From CAYNFH01 sp964396385 (GTDB taxonomy: Bacteria; Armatimonadota; Chthonomonadetes; Chthonomonadales; CAJBBX01), in the NCBI GenBank assembly GCA_964396385.1, contig CAYNFH010000071.1, positions 1-26,584 on the forward strand: a stretch of 26,584 bases of DNA, read 5' to 3'. Below the pieces are notes generated by a model. The model was not told the origin of the DNA. It did no database searches and worked only from the letters and a program-made list of their open reading frames with translations. This document shows, piece by piece, positions 15,490-24,677 of this stretch; position 1 is the first letter of the stretch, and each line of letters opens with the position of its first letter. The translations under genes and the position numbers were made by a program.

Positions 15490-18400
15490 ATGCGGTATAA
15501 GACCGTCTCCATACTCTGCGCCGCTCTCGCCACGCTCGCGCTGGCGGGTCCGGCCTCGCGCGCGCAGTTCCTTCCGACGGACTGGCTCACCCACCGGGCG
15601 GGGCCTCAGCGGTTCGGCTACAACGCCACGGACCCGGTGAACACGGCCGCCCCGCCCGCGAAGTACAGCGTCTACCGCTACCCGCGCAGCGCCGATATGC
15701 CGGCCGAGAGCGTGGTGGACAATGTTCCGTCGACCGGGTCGATTTCTACAGGCACCATGTTCCCACCCTCCGCAGGCGGGGTGGCTCGCTGGAGCAACAT
15801 CGCCGGATGGCCCGTAACAGTCAATCCGGATTTTGCGCTTGTGCCGGCAACGGGCACCACCTGGAAATACCCCAGTTCAACGAACCCGATCAACACATCC
15901 CAAACCGCACTGGATCGAGGTTCCGGAGCCTGGCCCCCCAGCGATAAGGACGTGGACAGACTAGGCGACTATTGGTATGCAGATGTCCCGGACGACCCAA
16001 CACTATATCCCGCCGACGCCGCCGCAAGCGACGTGCTGAAGGCCGTTGCCAATTACACCATAAACCCCAACGACGGTGCAGGCATGGCGGCGCTCCAAGC
16101 GCTGCCACGGGCCAGCGGCACCTTTGAGGAGCCCATCCCGCAGGCCCCGTTCAACGGCCGCAACCTCTACAAGACCGTAGACGATGCGTTGCGAACCAAC
16201 ACCGTCTACGCTCGGTGGACGTTTGGCACGCACTATCCGTCCGGTACCTTCCAGGGCTCCAAGCAACTTCCCGACAACGCGCCGCTCGCCGCCGGACAGC
16301 GGTACGCTGTCTACATCCGGCAGCCAAGTCCGAGTACGACTCTGAATCCGAACACTGACTGGGTCTTTGTGCGAGTGAGCTGGGGCGACGACATCAACGA
16401 CCCCACTACCAGCCGGATCTTCATGCTGAACTTTGGCGGCACGGGCGGTTACTGGATGCGCGTGCGCAGCGCCGCCAAGGAGGACCGTTACTTCCCGTAC
16501 GACGGCCAGCATCCCATCACCGTCACCCTCTACACCGTTACGTTCAGCGGCACCAACGAGGGTCGCGTCCCCACCATTGTGCCGGCAGATGCGGTTCGGC
16601 TCGTCCCGGAAGCGCTCCGCGGCGACATCCACGATCCAGTCGCGAGCTTCCACGACGCCACCACCAACCGCAACTACACCTACTTCGCGCGTGACGAGAC
16701 CACGGGGCCCAAGGACGGCACCACGCCCTATAACCCGCTGAACCCGGCCGGCTTCCAGCCCATTCAGCTCGACCCGACGCGGGGTCCGTCCCCGGCCAAC
16801 CCGCTGGTTTACGACATCTCGGAGAGTATCCGGACACCGGTCTTCTACTGCATCCAGGACCAGCTTCCCAACGGCCCGTTCGGCAAGCTGCGGTGGAAGC
16901 ACGCCGCTATGAGTCCGGGCGTCACGGACTTCCGGAGCACGGACCAGCTTCCTCCCTCCTGGGTCAACGGTGGAGGGGTTTTTAGCACCTTCACGAAGTC
17001 CTCGGGTACGCAGGGCTCTTACGGCGCCGGCTACAGCTACCATCTATCCACGGACGGCGCTCCGACCGCCCGGGGCGTGTGGACCTTCGGCCTGCAGAAC
17101 AGCAGCTTCTTTGAGACCTACACGGTGCTGGTCTGGATCCCGCAGGAGCCCACCACGCAGGCCGGGCCGCCGCCGCCCAACACCATCTGGGCAAAGCACG
17201 CCCACTACATCATCGCCACGCCTAACGGCAACGTAGACTACTACTTCGACCAGGACGCGGCGGCGAATAGCAGCAGCAATGGTGTCGGCAGAGGGGTGAG
17301 CAGCGGCTGGCACGTGCTCGCCACAGGCGTTCGTTTTGGAGGCGCGAACCCCACCATTGCCATCCAGACCGACTCCCCCAATCAGGTCGATTACATCGGC
17401 TCCGGCACTGCCGGCGGGCCTATGCCGTATACCGTGGTTGCCGATGCGGTCCAGATCGTCCCGGAGTCCCGTATGGCCAACTCCGTGGTCGCCGCGCCGC
17501 TCATCGCCAGCGTAACCTGGCCCTCCGGTACGGCACGCAAAGTCGTTTACTTCGCCACGACCGGCGGCCAGCTCTGGGCGCTGGACGCGCTGGGCGTGCA
17601 GGTCAACGGCGCCTACACGGACAACAGCTCCGAGACCACCGTCTTCTGGACCTATCCGTCCATCGCCAATCCGGACCCGGCCAACCAGGCGGCCCTGCCC
17701 AACTTCTATCCCGAAAACGACCCCAACAACCTGCCGGACGGAATCTACACAACAGGAACTCACGGGATTGACGCGGACCTGGAGACCCAGCCGGGCAAGG
17801 TGCACAAAGTCGTCAACCTGTTCACGGAGGCGCCCGCGCTCGTAGGCTTCCGTTCGTCACCCACCTACGTGGAGATCCAGCGCGGCAACCCGCCCGCGCT
17901 TCTGCCGATGATCCTGATCGGCGCGGATAACGGCCGCATCTACGCCTTCGATCCGGCCGGCCGCACGAACCAGGATCCAAAGATTGGGCCGATAAATGAG
18001 CCGTTCCCGGCCACCTTCGCCCGCAACAACGGCCCCGGCGGCGGGGACGTTCCCGGTATCCCGGGCACCACGCGTCGCATCATGACCTGGCCCACCACGG
18101 GCCGGGACAAGTGGCTGCTGGCCGGCGCGCCGCCCACGGCCTCGGGCCCCAGCTTCCAGCAGCTCTTCCCGGACGACGCGAGCAAGGGTGCCTTTCCTGC
18201 CTCCGTTTCCGTGAAATGGGCGCCCGGCGGGCCCTACCCGGACCACCTGGTGGTAGGCGCATCTGAATCCGCACTGCTGTCCGGAGGCACTACCGACAAC
18301 TTCGGCCACGTCTACAGCGTGGACCTGGCGACCTTAGACCCCGCCCATCGCATATCCAACTTCGTCAACCCCCAGAGCTACGGGCAGCCCAAGTGGGTCT

Positions 18401-21400
18401 GGCCGAGGAAGACCGAATCGCTGGGGCAGATCACCATGCCGGGCGTCCTCACCGACACCGGCAAGTACGTCTTCACCGCGCCGGACCACAAAGGCGGCGG
18501 CGGGCGCGTCTACGCCATCGCGGACCAGGGCAACACCGCCACCCTCCAGTGGGTCTATCCTTTTACTACTACTCCCGGAGCTTCACCCAATCCTAAATCC
18601 AGCGGTGGGACAGACGAGCTGCCGGAGATAACGCCCTTCACCGCTCCCGTCTGGGTGCCGAACGCCACCACGGACGCCGGCACCATTGCGGAGGTCGTCT
18701 ACGTCGCCAACACGGACGGCCGCCTGCTGGCCTTCGACGCGACCCAGACCGGCGGGCAGAAGCCCAACGCCGTCTGGAAGGACCGGCGGCCCAATCCGCC
18801 GACCGAGTTCCGCTACGACAGCGACAGTCTCGGCACCACGCGGGCCAGCGCCACGTTCATCCACTGGATGACGCCTTTCCGGCAGTTCCGAGGCGCAATT
18901 ACTACACCCGGGACCGGGGCCACGCCGGCCCTCTTGCTGCCGAACGATGGCACGGGAGACGTTGTCGGATTCAGCGCCATAAGCGGCCTCCAGTTGTGGG
19001 AGTTCCCGGACGGCGGCATCGGCTACGTGCCACTGAGCTTCAATCCGAACTTCCCGGCGCCACCGCCGAACCCGGCGCCGGTCGCGACTTTCAACACCTC
19101 GCAGGTCTGGCGTGGTGCGGACGCCGTTACGGCGAACTCGCCGGCGCCCGGACCCGGGCCGCTGGACTACCCGATGACCGGTGGATGGATATATGAAGGC
19201 GATGAGGGGAACCAGGCTTCCGGCGAAGTCAACGGTCAGTTACGTGCGTACGGCCTCGATCAAAACCGCGCGGGCGCCTACGGTGGCGAAGGCGAGCCCA
19301 ACATCAATCCACAGGCTCTCGCCATCGACGTGCGGCTGGCCAACATCTGGAACGGCACCAACGACAGCCCGCCCGGGCCGTTCGACCAGTTCATCCCGCA
19401 AGCGGACCCCAAGGCGCCCGCCCAGTCGCCCTGGAACCAGCGCGCCAACGCGCGCCCGCCGACGCAGGGCAACCTCCTCGTCTATGAGTGGGGAGACACG
19501 CTCAAGGTCGCCGCGTGGGGCGCGTTCGTCTACGATCCAACCCAGCCCCAGAGCTGTAACGTGGCCCTCCCGCAGGTCACCTTCCGGCTCTACACCGGGA
19601 CGCAGCAGAGGGAGCAGACCGTCACCGGCTTCGTCGACACGGCCTGGCAGCCGGATGCCGTCCTGACACTTCCACTGTACGTGGACCCTGGTCCGGGCGG
19701 CGACGGTGGATGCCGCGTCGTCCCCTGGGTGGCCAAGATCCAGTTCCAGCTCGGCCGCGGATCCGAGATCGACGCGCAGTCTCCCGGCCGCAGGTACCGC
19801 ATCGACGTGCAGGCCCGCCTCACGTCCAACGTCGGCGGGACCGTCTACTCCAATATTCTGTCCGTCGGCCAGGAGAACGACCATCCATACGGCACGCCCG
19901 GGAATACTATTCCGCCGCCGCAGGACACCCTGCCGACGCCGCCGCGGGACATGGCAGTAGCCCATCCGTTCGCCGTTACTACCGCGGGGTACGATGTGCC
20001 CGATCCGTCGGCCCGCCACACGGGACACACTCCTCTTATTGGAGCCCCAAACGTCATCGGCTGGACGGATAACACGCTGATCGATAACTCGGGCAATAAC
20101 CTGTCGGAGCTATTGGCCAACGGCAACCGTCTGGTCGACCAGACGACCTTTACGCCCACCATGCTGAAAGACCTGGTCGCGCCGGTCGGCATGGTCGGCC
20201 ACGGTCAGTCGGGCGTCTACACCGGCGTGGATCCCTACACGGGTAACAAGGTCCAGGCGCTATACGTCTCGGATCGCAGCAACCTGTTCAAGATCCGGCA
20301 GCCGCTTAACAACCTGCGCGTCGAGCGTTCGGACATGCAGTGGGGCTGGAACCCCAACAACAGCTCTTACAGCGCCCTGCAGACCGCTACCGGCAACGTG
20401 ATGAACCCGCTGCCGTGGGAGTCCTTCCCGAACACGACACCGAACGTCTCCACGGACTACCCGGACCTGGATCGGTCGCGCGCCGTCTGGAGCGCCCACG
20501 GGATCGACCTGTCCACCCGGCCCGTCGTCCTGCCCTTCCCGGACACGACAACGGTGGCGGGCCACAAGGTCCTCAATCCCGTGCCCATCGATCTCCAGGT
20601 GAACGTGCCCCAGTATCAGCCCGCGAATATCAACCGGGACTACTTCGACATCAACGGAGCGCTCCATCCCGGTGACCAGAGCAACACCGGTCTTCTGGCG
20701 CCGATGCTGGCGTACGACTACAAACAACCGGCCGCTGCTGGTAAGGATCCGGTCACCGCGGGCGTGAGCAACAGAAACGTCCGGAATCTGATCTCGCCCA
20801 GCGCAGGATACGTGGGCCAGTACTATCTGTTTATCGACACGACCAACCATGGCCGCCTGGAGAGCATCAGCGCGCCCACGGCCAGCGCACAGGTCATCGC
20901 GAGCGGCCGGGACGAGGTCTTCCGCGCCGTCCAGGTCGGCGTCGCCGTCCAGCCGGACATCAGCCTGAGGACCGAGGAGGAGACGCTGGACCTCGGCAAG
21001 CTGCCGCAGTCCGCCGGATATACCCCTATCCACGACTTCGCCCCCACGGACTACGGACCGTACGCGGGAACCCAGTCGCTCTGGGACCAGATCCGCACGC
21101 CTGGCTTCTTCCTGCCGTTTACGGTAGAGAACACGGGCAACGTCAACCTGGTCAACCTGCGCACCGCCAAGATCTCGTGGCCCGTCAATCCCGCCACCAA
21201 CCAGCCGGTCCCGCTTCAGCAGGCGCTCCAGGACTCCCACAACTGGACGGGGTTCAAGAGCGATCAGGTGGAGAGCGGCACCGGCGCCGGAGTGGTCTGG
21301 GGACCGTCCTTCAACCTCCTGGGCGCGCCGGGCGCGGGCAACATTGGCGTCGTCAGCACGCTGGACCACAAGAACGTCGACAACACCAAGGTGGACTACC

Positions 21401-24249
21401 AGGACGTGTACGGTATCAGCGCCACCAATCCGTTCTGGCCGCGGCTCAACCCATACGTGCAGGCCGGCAATGTGCTCAATTGGAGCGCCAACGCGCAGCC
21501 GGCGCCCACGCTCCATAAGGCGCTACCGGGAGACTCGGGGCCGACCACGATGTCCCTTCCGGACGTGCAGCACGGCGATCCGCAGGGCCTGGTAGCGTCC
21601 ATTTCGGGAGGCAACCAGCAGCTCAACATCATTCCGCATGAGCCCAGGCCCGAGATCGGCGTCGCGGTTCCGCTCGGCACGCCGGTAGGCACCTACTCGG
21701 CGCCTGTATACACGTTCGAAGACAACATGCCGCTCCAGTGGCGCCAGTGGTCCGGCTACTACGCCAACACGACGGGCAATGTGGACCCGCTCGCATCCTA
21801 CGGCCAGGGTGGCTACGGCCCGGACGACGGCCTGCTGAGCGTCTTCCCGACCACCGGCAAATTCGCGCCCATCGAGTCCGTCACCAACCCGACCTTCAAC
21901 CTGAAGTTCACCGTGACCGAGGCTCAGATGACCGACGCGCCGGCTCAGCAGGTCACGGTGGGCGGGACCAACACCTACGTCCAGTCGAATGGCTCCTACC
22001 CGCAGGTCGACGTTCGGCCTGTGGGCGCGGCAGCCTTTGGCGCCAACGTCCAGGTGGCTGCGTGGCGGAACGCCAGCACGGCGAGCGCTCAGTCGCCGCC
22101 CAACCTCTACGCGGTCTGGGCGACGAACCGCCTGTCCAACCCGGGGGGGCCGCTACCGTGGCAGCCGCCGAGCAGTCCCAACACGCCCTGGTACCTGCTC
22201 TTCAGCCAGCTCGACTCCGTCTTCGGCAACAACCCGGTGTTCGGTCCGGTCTTCGACTGGCAATTCGAGCCCGTAACGGGCAATCTGGCAAGCTGGTGGA
22301 CGCAGCCCAGCAGACCGGGCCTTTACCCGTCGCAGGTGCCCGCGAACAACCTGTTCCCGTCCAGCGCGGCGGACGTCCCCAACGGCATGAACCTGCCTAC
22401 GGTGCCCGGCGTCATCAACCAGGCGTCCATACGCCACGGCGCGCCCGGCATCGCCCAGGACGACGATCCCACCAAGGCCAGCCGGCCCACGTGGCTCTTC
22501 TGGCAGGGCACCGCCTACAAGACCACCTCGGCGGGCGGACAGGCGTCCCGCACGGATAGCCGGACTTTCTACGCGCCGCTGCCGGACGGAGGCCCGAATC
22601 CCACCGCCGTGCCGTACTCGTTCCTGAACGACCCGCAGCAGCCCAAGTACGCGCCGAAGCCGATAATCCTGACCGATAGGGGCGGCACCACGCGGGCTTA
22701 CCTGTTCTGGTACGGCGGGGCGGAGGGCCGCACGCGCCTGTATTACAACATGTGGCCCTCCAAAGCCACCAACGCCGCGTTCCTGACCGATACCACCCTC
22801 TGGACGCCGGACCAGGCGCTGCCGGTGCCCGGCACCCTGGAGTGGAGCTCAGACCCGGTGCCGGTCCACCGCCAGGTGATGTACAACGGGCAGATCCGCG
22901 ATGCCATCGACCTGGTCTACACCGGCGCGCTGACCGGCCACGGGCAGTCGGAGACCATCCTGACCCGTTACTTCATCCAGTTGCCGGCGGACGCCACCGC
23001 AGACGCCCCGGCGGGCAGCCTGGTAGGCTGGGACAAGTCCAGCCGCACCGTCGCTCCGCTTCCGCTGGTTGACCAGGAAGTGCTGGCCCGCGTCGGCGCC
23101 TCCCAGACCTGGCAATCCCGGGATCTTGCCTGGGTCACCCGGGATCCGGCAACCAATAACTATCTGGACGCCAACGGCAAGCCAACCTTTGCGATCACCG
23201 TCACCCACGCGGATGGAACTGTGGCAAATGGGGGCAACCCGATCAATACGGGCAATCCCACGCGCGATCCGGCCACCGGACGGCTCTACTTCAACTCCGC
23301 CCTCGGCGGTCAGCTCGTCGTGGACAGCCAGAATGGACAGGTCATCTTCCCCAGCACGCCGCCCGCGGTGACGGACCGCGTGACGCTGCACTACACGCCG
23401 CAGTCCATGCGCCTGAACACAACCAGAGACGATACAAGCGGCCTGCCCGCGGACCCGAACTACCCCACCGCCAACCCGATACCGGCTGCGCTGGTAAACC
23501 TGCCCGGCTTTGCGCCGCAGCCTGCCGTAGCCGCGCCCGGCGCCAACACGGAGCCGGTCAGCTTCATCGACCGGTCCATCAACCCGATGGTGGCGCGCGA
23601 CGCCGATCCGACGAACCCATACCCATCCGTCATGCTCGCCGGTCCCAACGGGGGACCTGCCCCGCTCGTGGATCGCATGTGGGTCCTGTATCGAAAGACC
23701 AACGCCGGCTCCAACGCCCCGGCGGCCTTCTACTACAAGACCATGCGGCTCACCGCGAGGCTGCCCGCCATGCCGCAGGGTCCCAACAACACGCCGACGC
23801 CCGGAGTGGTCCTCGACGCGCCAACGCCGCCAGGCGTGAAGCCAGACGCGCGTCCGCACGTCCGGATATCGGGCAATCTGGGGCCGGTGGAGATCGACTG
23901 GGCGCGCGGCCGCCTCTACTTTACGGAGGCGGACGAAGGCAACAAGGTCACCGTCACCTTCGACTACGGCCGGGACCAGAACGGCAACGTGCAGAGCGTC
24001 GGGCCCATCGACTACCGTGTGCGGTGGGAGGACGAGGCAAATGCTGCCAGCGGGACCGCCGACGAGCCCATCGGCGAGACGCTGGTTCCCACCGAGGCGG
24101 CGGTCAACGAAGGCGGTATGAGCGCGTTCAAGGACCCGCAGCAGGACAAGGTCTGGGTCTTCTGGACCAGCACCCGCAACGGGACCACGAGCCTCTTCTA
24201 CATGGCCCTCAACCCGCGCTTCTATAAGCAGGTGCCCGGAGCACCTTAA
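15490..24249 (+). CDS. Giant secreted protein with two golvesin-like domains and beta-propeller-like repeats; candidate adhesin or PilY1-like protein
   Basis: The protein has 2919 aa from the ATG at 15490. AGGGTG sits 9 bases upstream, so I prefer this to the in-frame GTG at 15478. The signal peptide MRYKTVSILCAALATLALAG ends with ASRA. Residues about 235-372 and 525-657 each show an opening beta pattern (WTFG) and end with VPADAVRLVPE or VVADAVQIVPE. This is the closing motif of golvesin C-terminal-like, carbohydrate-binding-type domains. Propeller-like blades follow at about 660-1180 (VVYFATTGGQLWALDALG, LIGADNGRIYAFD, VVYVANTDGRLLAFD). Residues about 1877-1897 (FTVENTGNVNLVNL) look like a CARDB-type segment. 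From about 2330 on, four copies of a [WY]-[LV]-[FL]-[WY]...G...[LF]-[FY]-Y pattern suggest a second propeller. No membrane anchor or sorting signal is visible at the C-terminus. Role as an adhesin is inferred from architecture and context. Confidence 0.75.
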   Translation: MRYKTVSILCAALATLALAGPASRAQFLPTDWLTHRAGPQRFGYNATDPVNTAAPPAKYSVYRYPRSADMPAESVVDNVPSTGSISTGTMFPPSAGGVARWSNIAGWPVTVNPDFALVPATGTTWKYPSSTNPINTSQTALDRGSGAWPPSDKDVDRLGDYWYADVPDDPTLYPADAAASDVLKAVANYTINPNDGAGMAALQALPRASGTFEEPIPQAPFNGRNLYKTVDDALRTNTVYARWTFGTHYPSGTFQGSKQLPDNAPLAAGQRYAVYIRQPSPSTTLNPNTDWVFVRVSWGDDINDPTTSRIFMLNFGGTGGYWMRVRSAAKEDRYFPYDGQHPITVTLYTVTFSGTNEGRVPTIVPADAVRLVPEALRGDIHDPVASFHDATTNRNYTYFARDETTGPKDGTTPYNPLNPAGFQPIQLDPTRGPSPANPLVYDISESIRTPVFYCIQDQLPNGPFGKLRWKHAAMSPGVTDFRSTDQLPPSWVNGGGVFSTFTKSSGTQGSYGAGYSYHLSTDGAPTARGVWTFGLQNSSFFETYTVLVWIPQEPTTQAGPPPPNTIWAKHAHYIIATPNGNVDYYFDQDAAANSSSNGVGRGVSSGWHVLATGVRFGGANPTIAIQTDSPNQVDYIGSGTAGGPMPYTVVADAVQIVPESRMANSVVAAPLIASVTWPSGTARKVVYFATTGGQLWALDALGVQVNGAYTDNSSETTVFWTYPSIANPDPANQAALPNFYPENDPNNLPDGIYTTGTHGIDADLETQPGKVHKVVNLFTEAPALVGFRSSPTYVEIQRGNPPALLPMILIGADNGRIYAFDPAGRTNQDPKIGPINEPFPATFARNNGPGGGDVPGIPGTTRRIMTWPTTGRDKWLLAGAPPTASGPSFQQLFPDDASKGAFPASVSVKWAPGGPYPDHLVVGASESALLSGGTTDNFGHVYSVDLATLDPAHRISNFVNPQSYGQPKWVWPRKTESLGQITMPGVLTDTGKYVFTAPDHKGGGGRVYAIADQGNTATLQWVYPFTTTPGASPNPKSSGGTDELPEITPFTAPVWVPNATTDAGTIAEVVYVANTDGRLLAFDATQTGGQKPNAVWKDRRPNPPTEFRYDSDSLGTTRASATFIHWMTPFRQFRGAITTPGTGATPALLLPNDGTGDVVGFSAISGLQLWEFPDGGIGYVPLSFNPNFPAPPPNPAPVATFNTSQVWRGADAVTANSPAPGPGPLDYPMTGGWIYEGDEGNQASGEVNGQLRAYGLDQNRAGAYGGEGEPNINPQALAIDVRLANIWNGTNDSPPGPFDQFIPQADPKAPAQSPWNQRANARPPTQGNLLVYEWGDTLKVAAWGAFVYDPTQPQSCNVALPQVTFRLYTGTQQREQTVTGFVDTAWQPDAVLTLPLYVDPGPGGDGGCRVVPWVAKIQFQLGRGSEIDAQSPGRRYRIDVQARLTSNVGGTVYSNILSVGQENDHPYGTPGNTIPPPQDTLPTPPRDMAVAHPFAVTTAGYDVPDPSARHTGHTPLIGAPNVIGWTDNTLIDNSGNNLSELLANGNRLVDQTTFTPTMLKDLVAPVGMVGHGQSGVYTGVDPYTGNKVQALYVSDRSNLFKIRQPLNNLRVERSDMQWGWNPNNSSYSALQTATGNVMNPLPWESFPNTTPNVSTDYPDLDRSRAVWSAHGIDLSTRPVVLPFPDTTTVAGHKVLNPVPIDLQVNVPQYQPANINRDYFDINGALHPGDQSNTGLLAPMLAYDYKQPAAAGKDPVTAGVSNRNVRNLISPSAGYVGQYYLFIDTTNHGRLESISAPTASAQVIASGRDEVFRAVQVGVAVQPDISLRTEEETLDLGKLPQSAGYTPIHDFAPTDYGPYAGTQSLWDQIRTPGFFLPFTVENTGNVNLVNLRTAKISWPVNPATNQPVPLQQALQDSHNWTGFKSDQVESGTGAGVVWGPSFNLLGAPGAGNIGVVSTLDHKNVDNTKVDYQDVYGISATNPFWPRLNPYVQAGNVLNWSANAQPAPTLHKALPGDSGPTTMSLPDVQHGDPQGLVASISGGNQQLNIIPHEPRPEIGVAVPLGTPVGTYSAPVYTFEDNMPLQWRQWSGYYANTTGNVDPLASYGQGGYGPDDGLLSVFPTTGKFAPIESVTNPTFNLKFTVTEAQMTDAPAQQVTVGGTNTYVQSNGSYPQVDVRPVGAAAFGANVQVAAWRNASTASAQSPPNLYAVWATNRLSNPGGPLPWQPPSSPNTPWYLLFSQLDSVFGNNPVFGPVFDWQFEPVTGNLASWWTQPSRPGLYPSQVPANNLFPSSAADVPNGMNLPTVPGVINQASIRHGAPGIAQDDDPTKASRPTWLFWQGTAYKTTSAGGQASRTDSRTFYAPLPDGGPNPTAVPYSFLNDPQQPKYAPKPIILTDRGGTTRAYLFWYGGAEGRTRLYYNMWPSKATNAAFLTDTTLWTPDQALPVPGTLEWSSDPVPVHRQVMYNGQIRDAIDLVYTGALTGHGQSETILTRYFIQLPADATADAPAGSLVGWDKSSRTVAPLPLVDQEVLARVGASQTWQSRDLAWVTRDPATNNYLDANGKPTFAITVTHADGTVANGGNPINTGNPTRDPATGRLYFNSALGGQLVVDSQNGQVIFPSTPPAVTDRVTLHYTPQSMRLNTTRDDTSGLPADPNYPTANPIPAALVNLPGFAPQPAVAAPGANTEPVSFIDRSINPMVARDADPTNPYPSVMLAGPNGGPAPLVDRMWVLYRKTNAGSNAPAAFYYKTMRLTARLPAMPQGPNNTPTPGVVLDAPTPPGVKPDARPHVRISGNLGPVEIDWARGRLYFTEADEGNKVTVTFDYGRDQNGNVQSVGPIDYRVRWEDEANAASGTADEPIGETLVPTEAAVNEGGMSAFKDPQQDKVWVFWTSTRNGTTSLFYMALNPRFYKQVPGAP

Positions 24250-24255
24250 GGACAG

Positions 24256-24330
24256 GTTGATGGTTGATGGTTGAGGGTTGATGGACCGGATTCCGGATTC
24301 ATCCCTCATCCCTCATCCTTCATCCTTCAG
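24256..24330 (+). repeat. Opposed heptamer repeats after the largest gene
   Basis: GTTGATG/GTTGAGG units (about 24256-24284) face CATCCCT/CATCCTT units (about 24300-24327) across the small hairpin CCGG-ATT-CCGG (24286-24296). The arms pair only partly, at about five of seven positions per unit, counting G-U pairs. The element begins 6 bases after the stop codon and may mark the transcript end. The rest of the 428-base gap holds the promoter and leader listed separately, and I see no gene in it. Confidence 0.55.
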
Positions 24331-24424
24331 TTGTAACCGCCCCCCGGCCAAAGTCGTATAATAGGTGCACGTTCGAGTGCGGGATCGCACCGGGGGATTG
24401 CTCGGTCGGCCGCCGGCTCCACGC

Positions 24425-24453
24425 TTGACACGGCCCGGCAAAATTGCTACAAT
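24425..24453 (+). promoter_or_regulatory. Sigma70-type promoter for the pilM operon
   Basis: TTGACA (24425-24430, full consensus) and TACAAT (24448-24453, one mismatch) are separated by exactly 17 bases. It is the best promoter-like sequence I found, lies in the only long intergenic gap and points towards pilM. Transcription would start near 24460 and give a leader of about 215 bases. The assembly genes pilM and pilN would then be expressed separately from the minor-pilin genes upstream. Confidence 0.68.
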
Positions 24454-24474
24454 CAAGCCTGGCGGTGCGAGCGA

Positions 24475-24653
24475 GCTAATGGCGCCGGCCGCCGTACCTC
24501 TACCGCACCCACCCGCATCCCGCAGAACGACCATTAGCCGTGAATATACGTGAATGAACATGAATATGGACTCCAGGGAGCAAGCACCTATCGAACGGTT
24601 CAGCGTCCATTTGGAGGGAGTCCCCATTTCCGTTCATTCCTGTTCATTAACGG
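24475..24653 (+). promoter_or_regulatory. Structured 5' leader of pilM
   Basis: GCTAATGG (24475-24482) pairs perfectly with CCATTAGC (24531-24538). A second, longer pair follows: 24538-24574 matches the reverse complement of 24617-24653 over about 37 bases with some mismatches and one bulge, including GGACTCC/GGAGTCC at the loop side and CCGT/ACGG at the base. The loop has 42 bases. The structure ends 9 bases before the AGGAG ribosome binding site (24663-24667). I do not recognise a known riboswitch or ribosomal leader here. Confidence 0.5.
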
Positions 24654-24677
24654 CCAATTCTCAGGAGAATTCGCAGC

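Noticed and set aside
22849..24309. Long open frame on the - strand (486 codons)
   Set aside because: It is antisense to the giant protein, Arg/Gly/Val-rich and without domain motifs. It is a typical shadow in GC-rich DNA, as are the other long - strand frames at 7852-8874, 16003-17043 and 20260-21516.
24357..24362. TATAAT as a second promoter -10 box
   Set aside because: The nearest -35-like hexamer (TTGTAA at 24331-24336) is 20 bases away, and no extended -10 is present. The promoter at 24425-24453 is clearly better.
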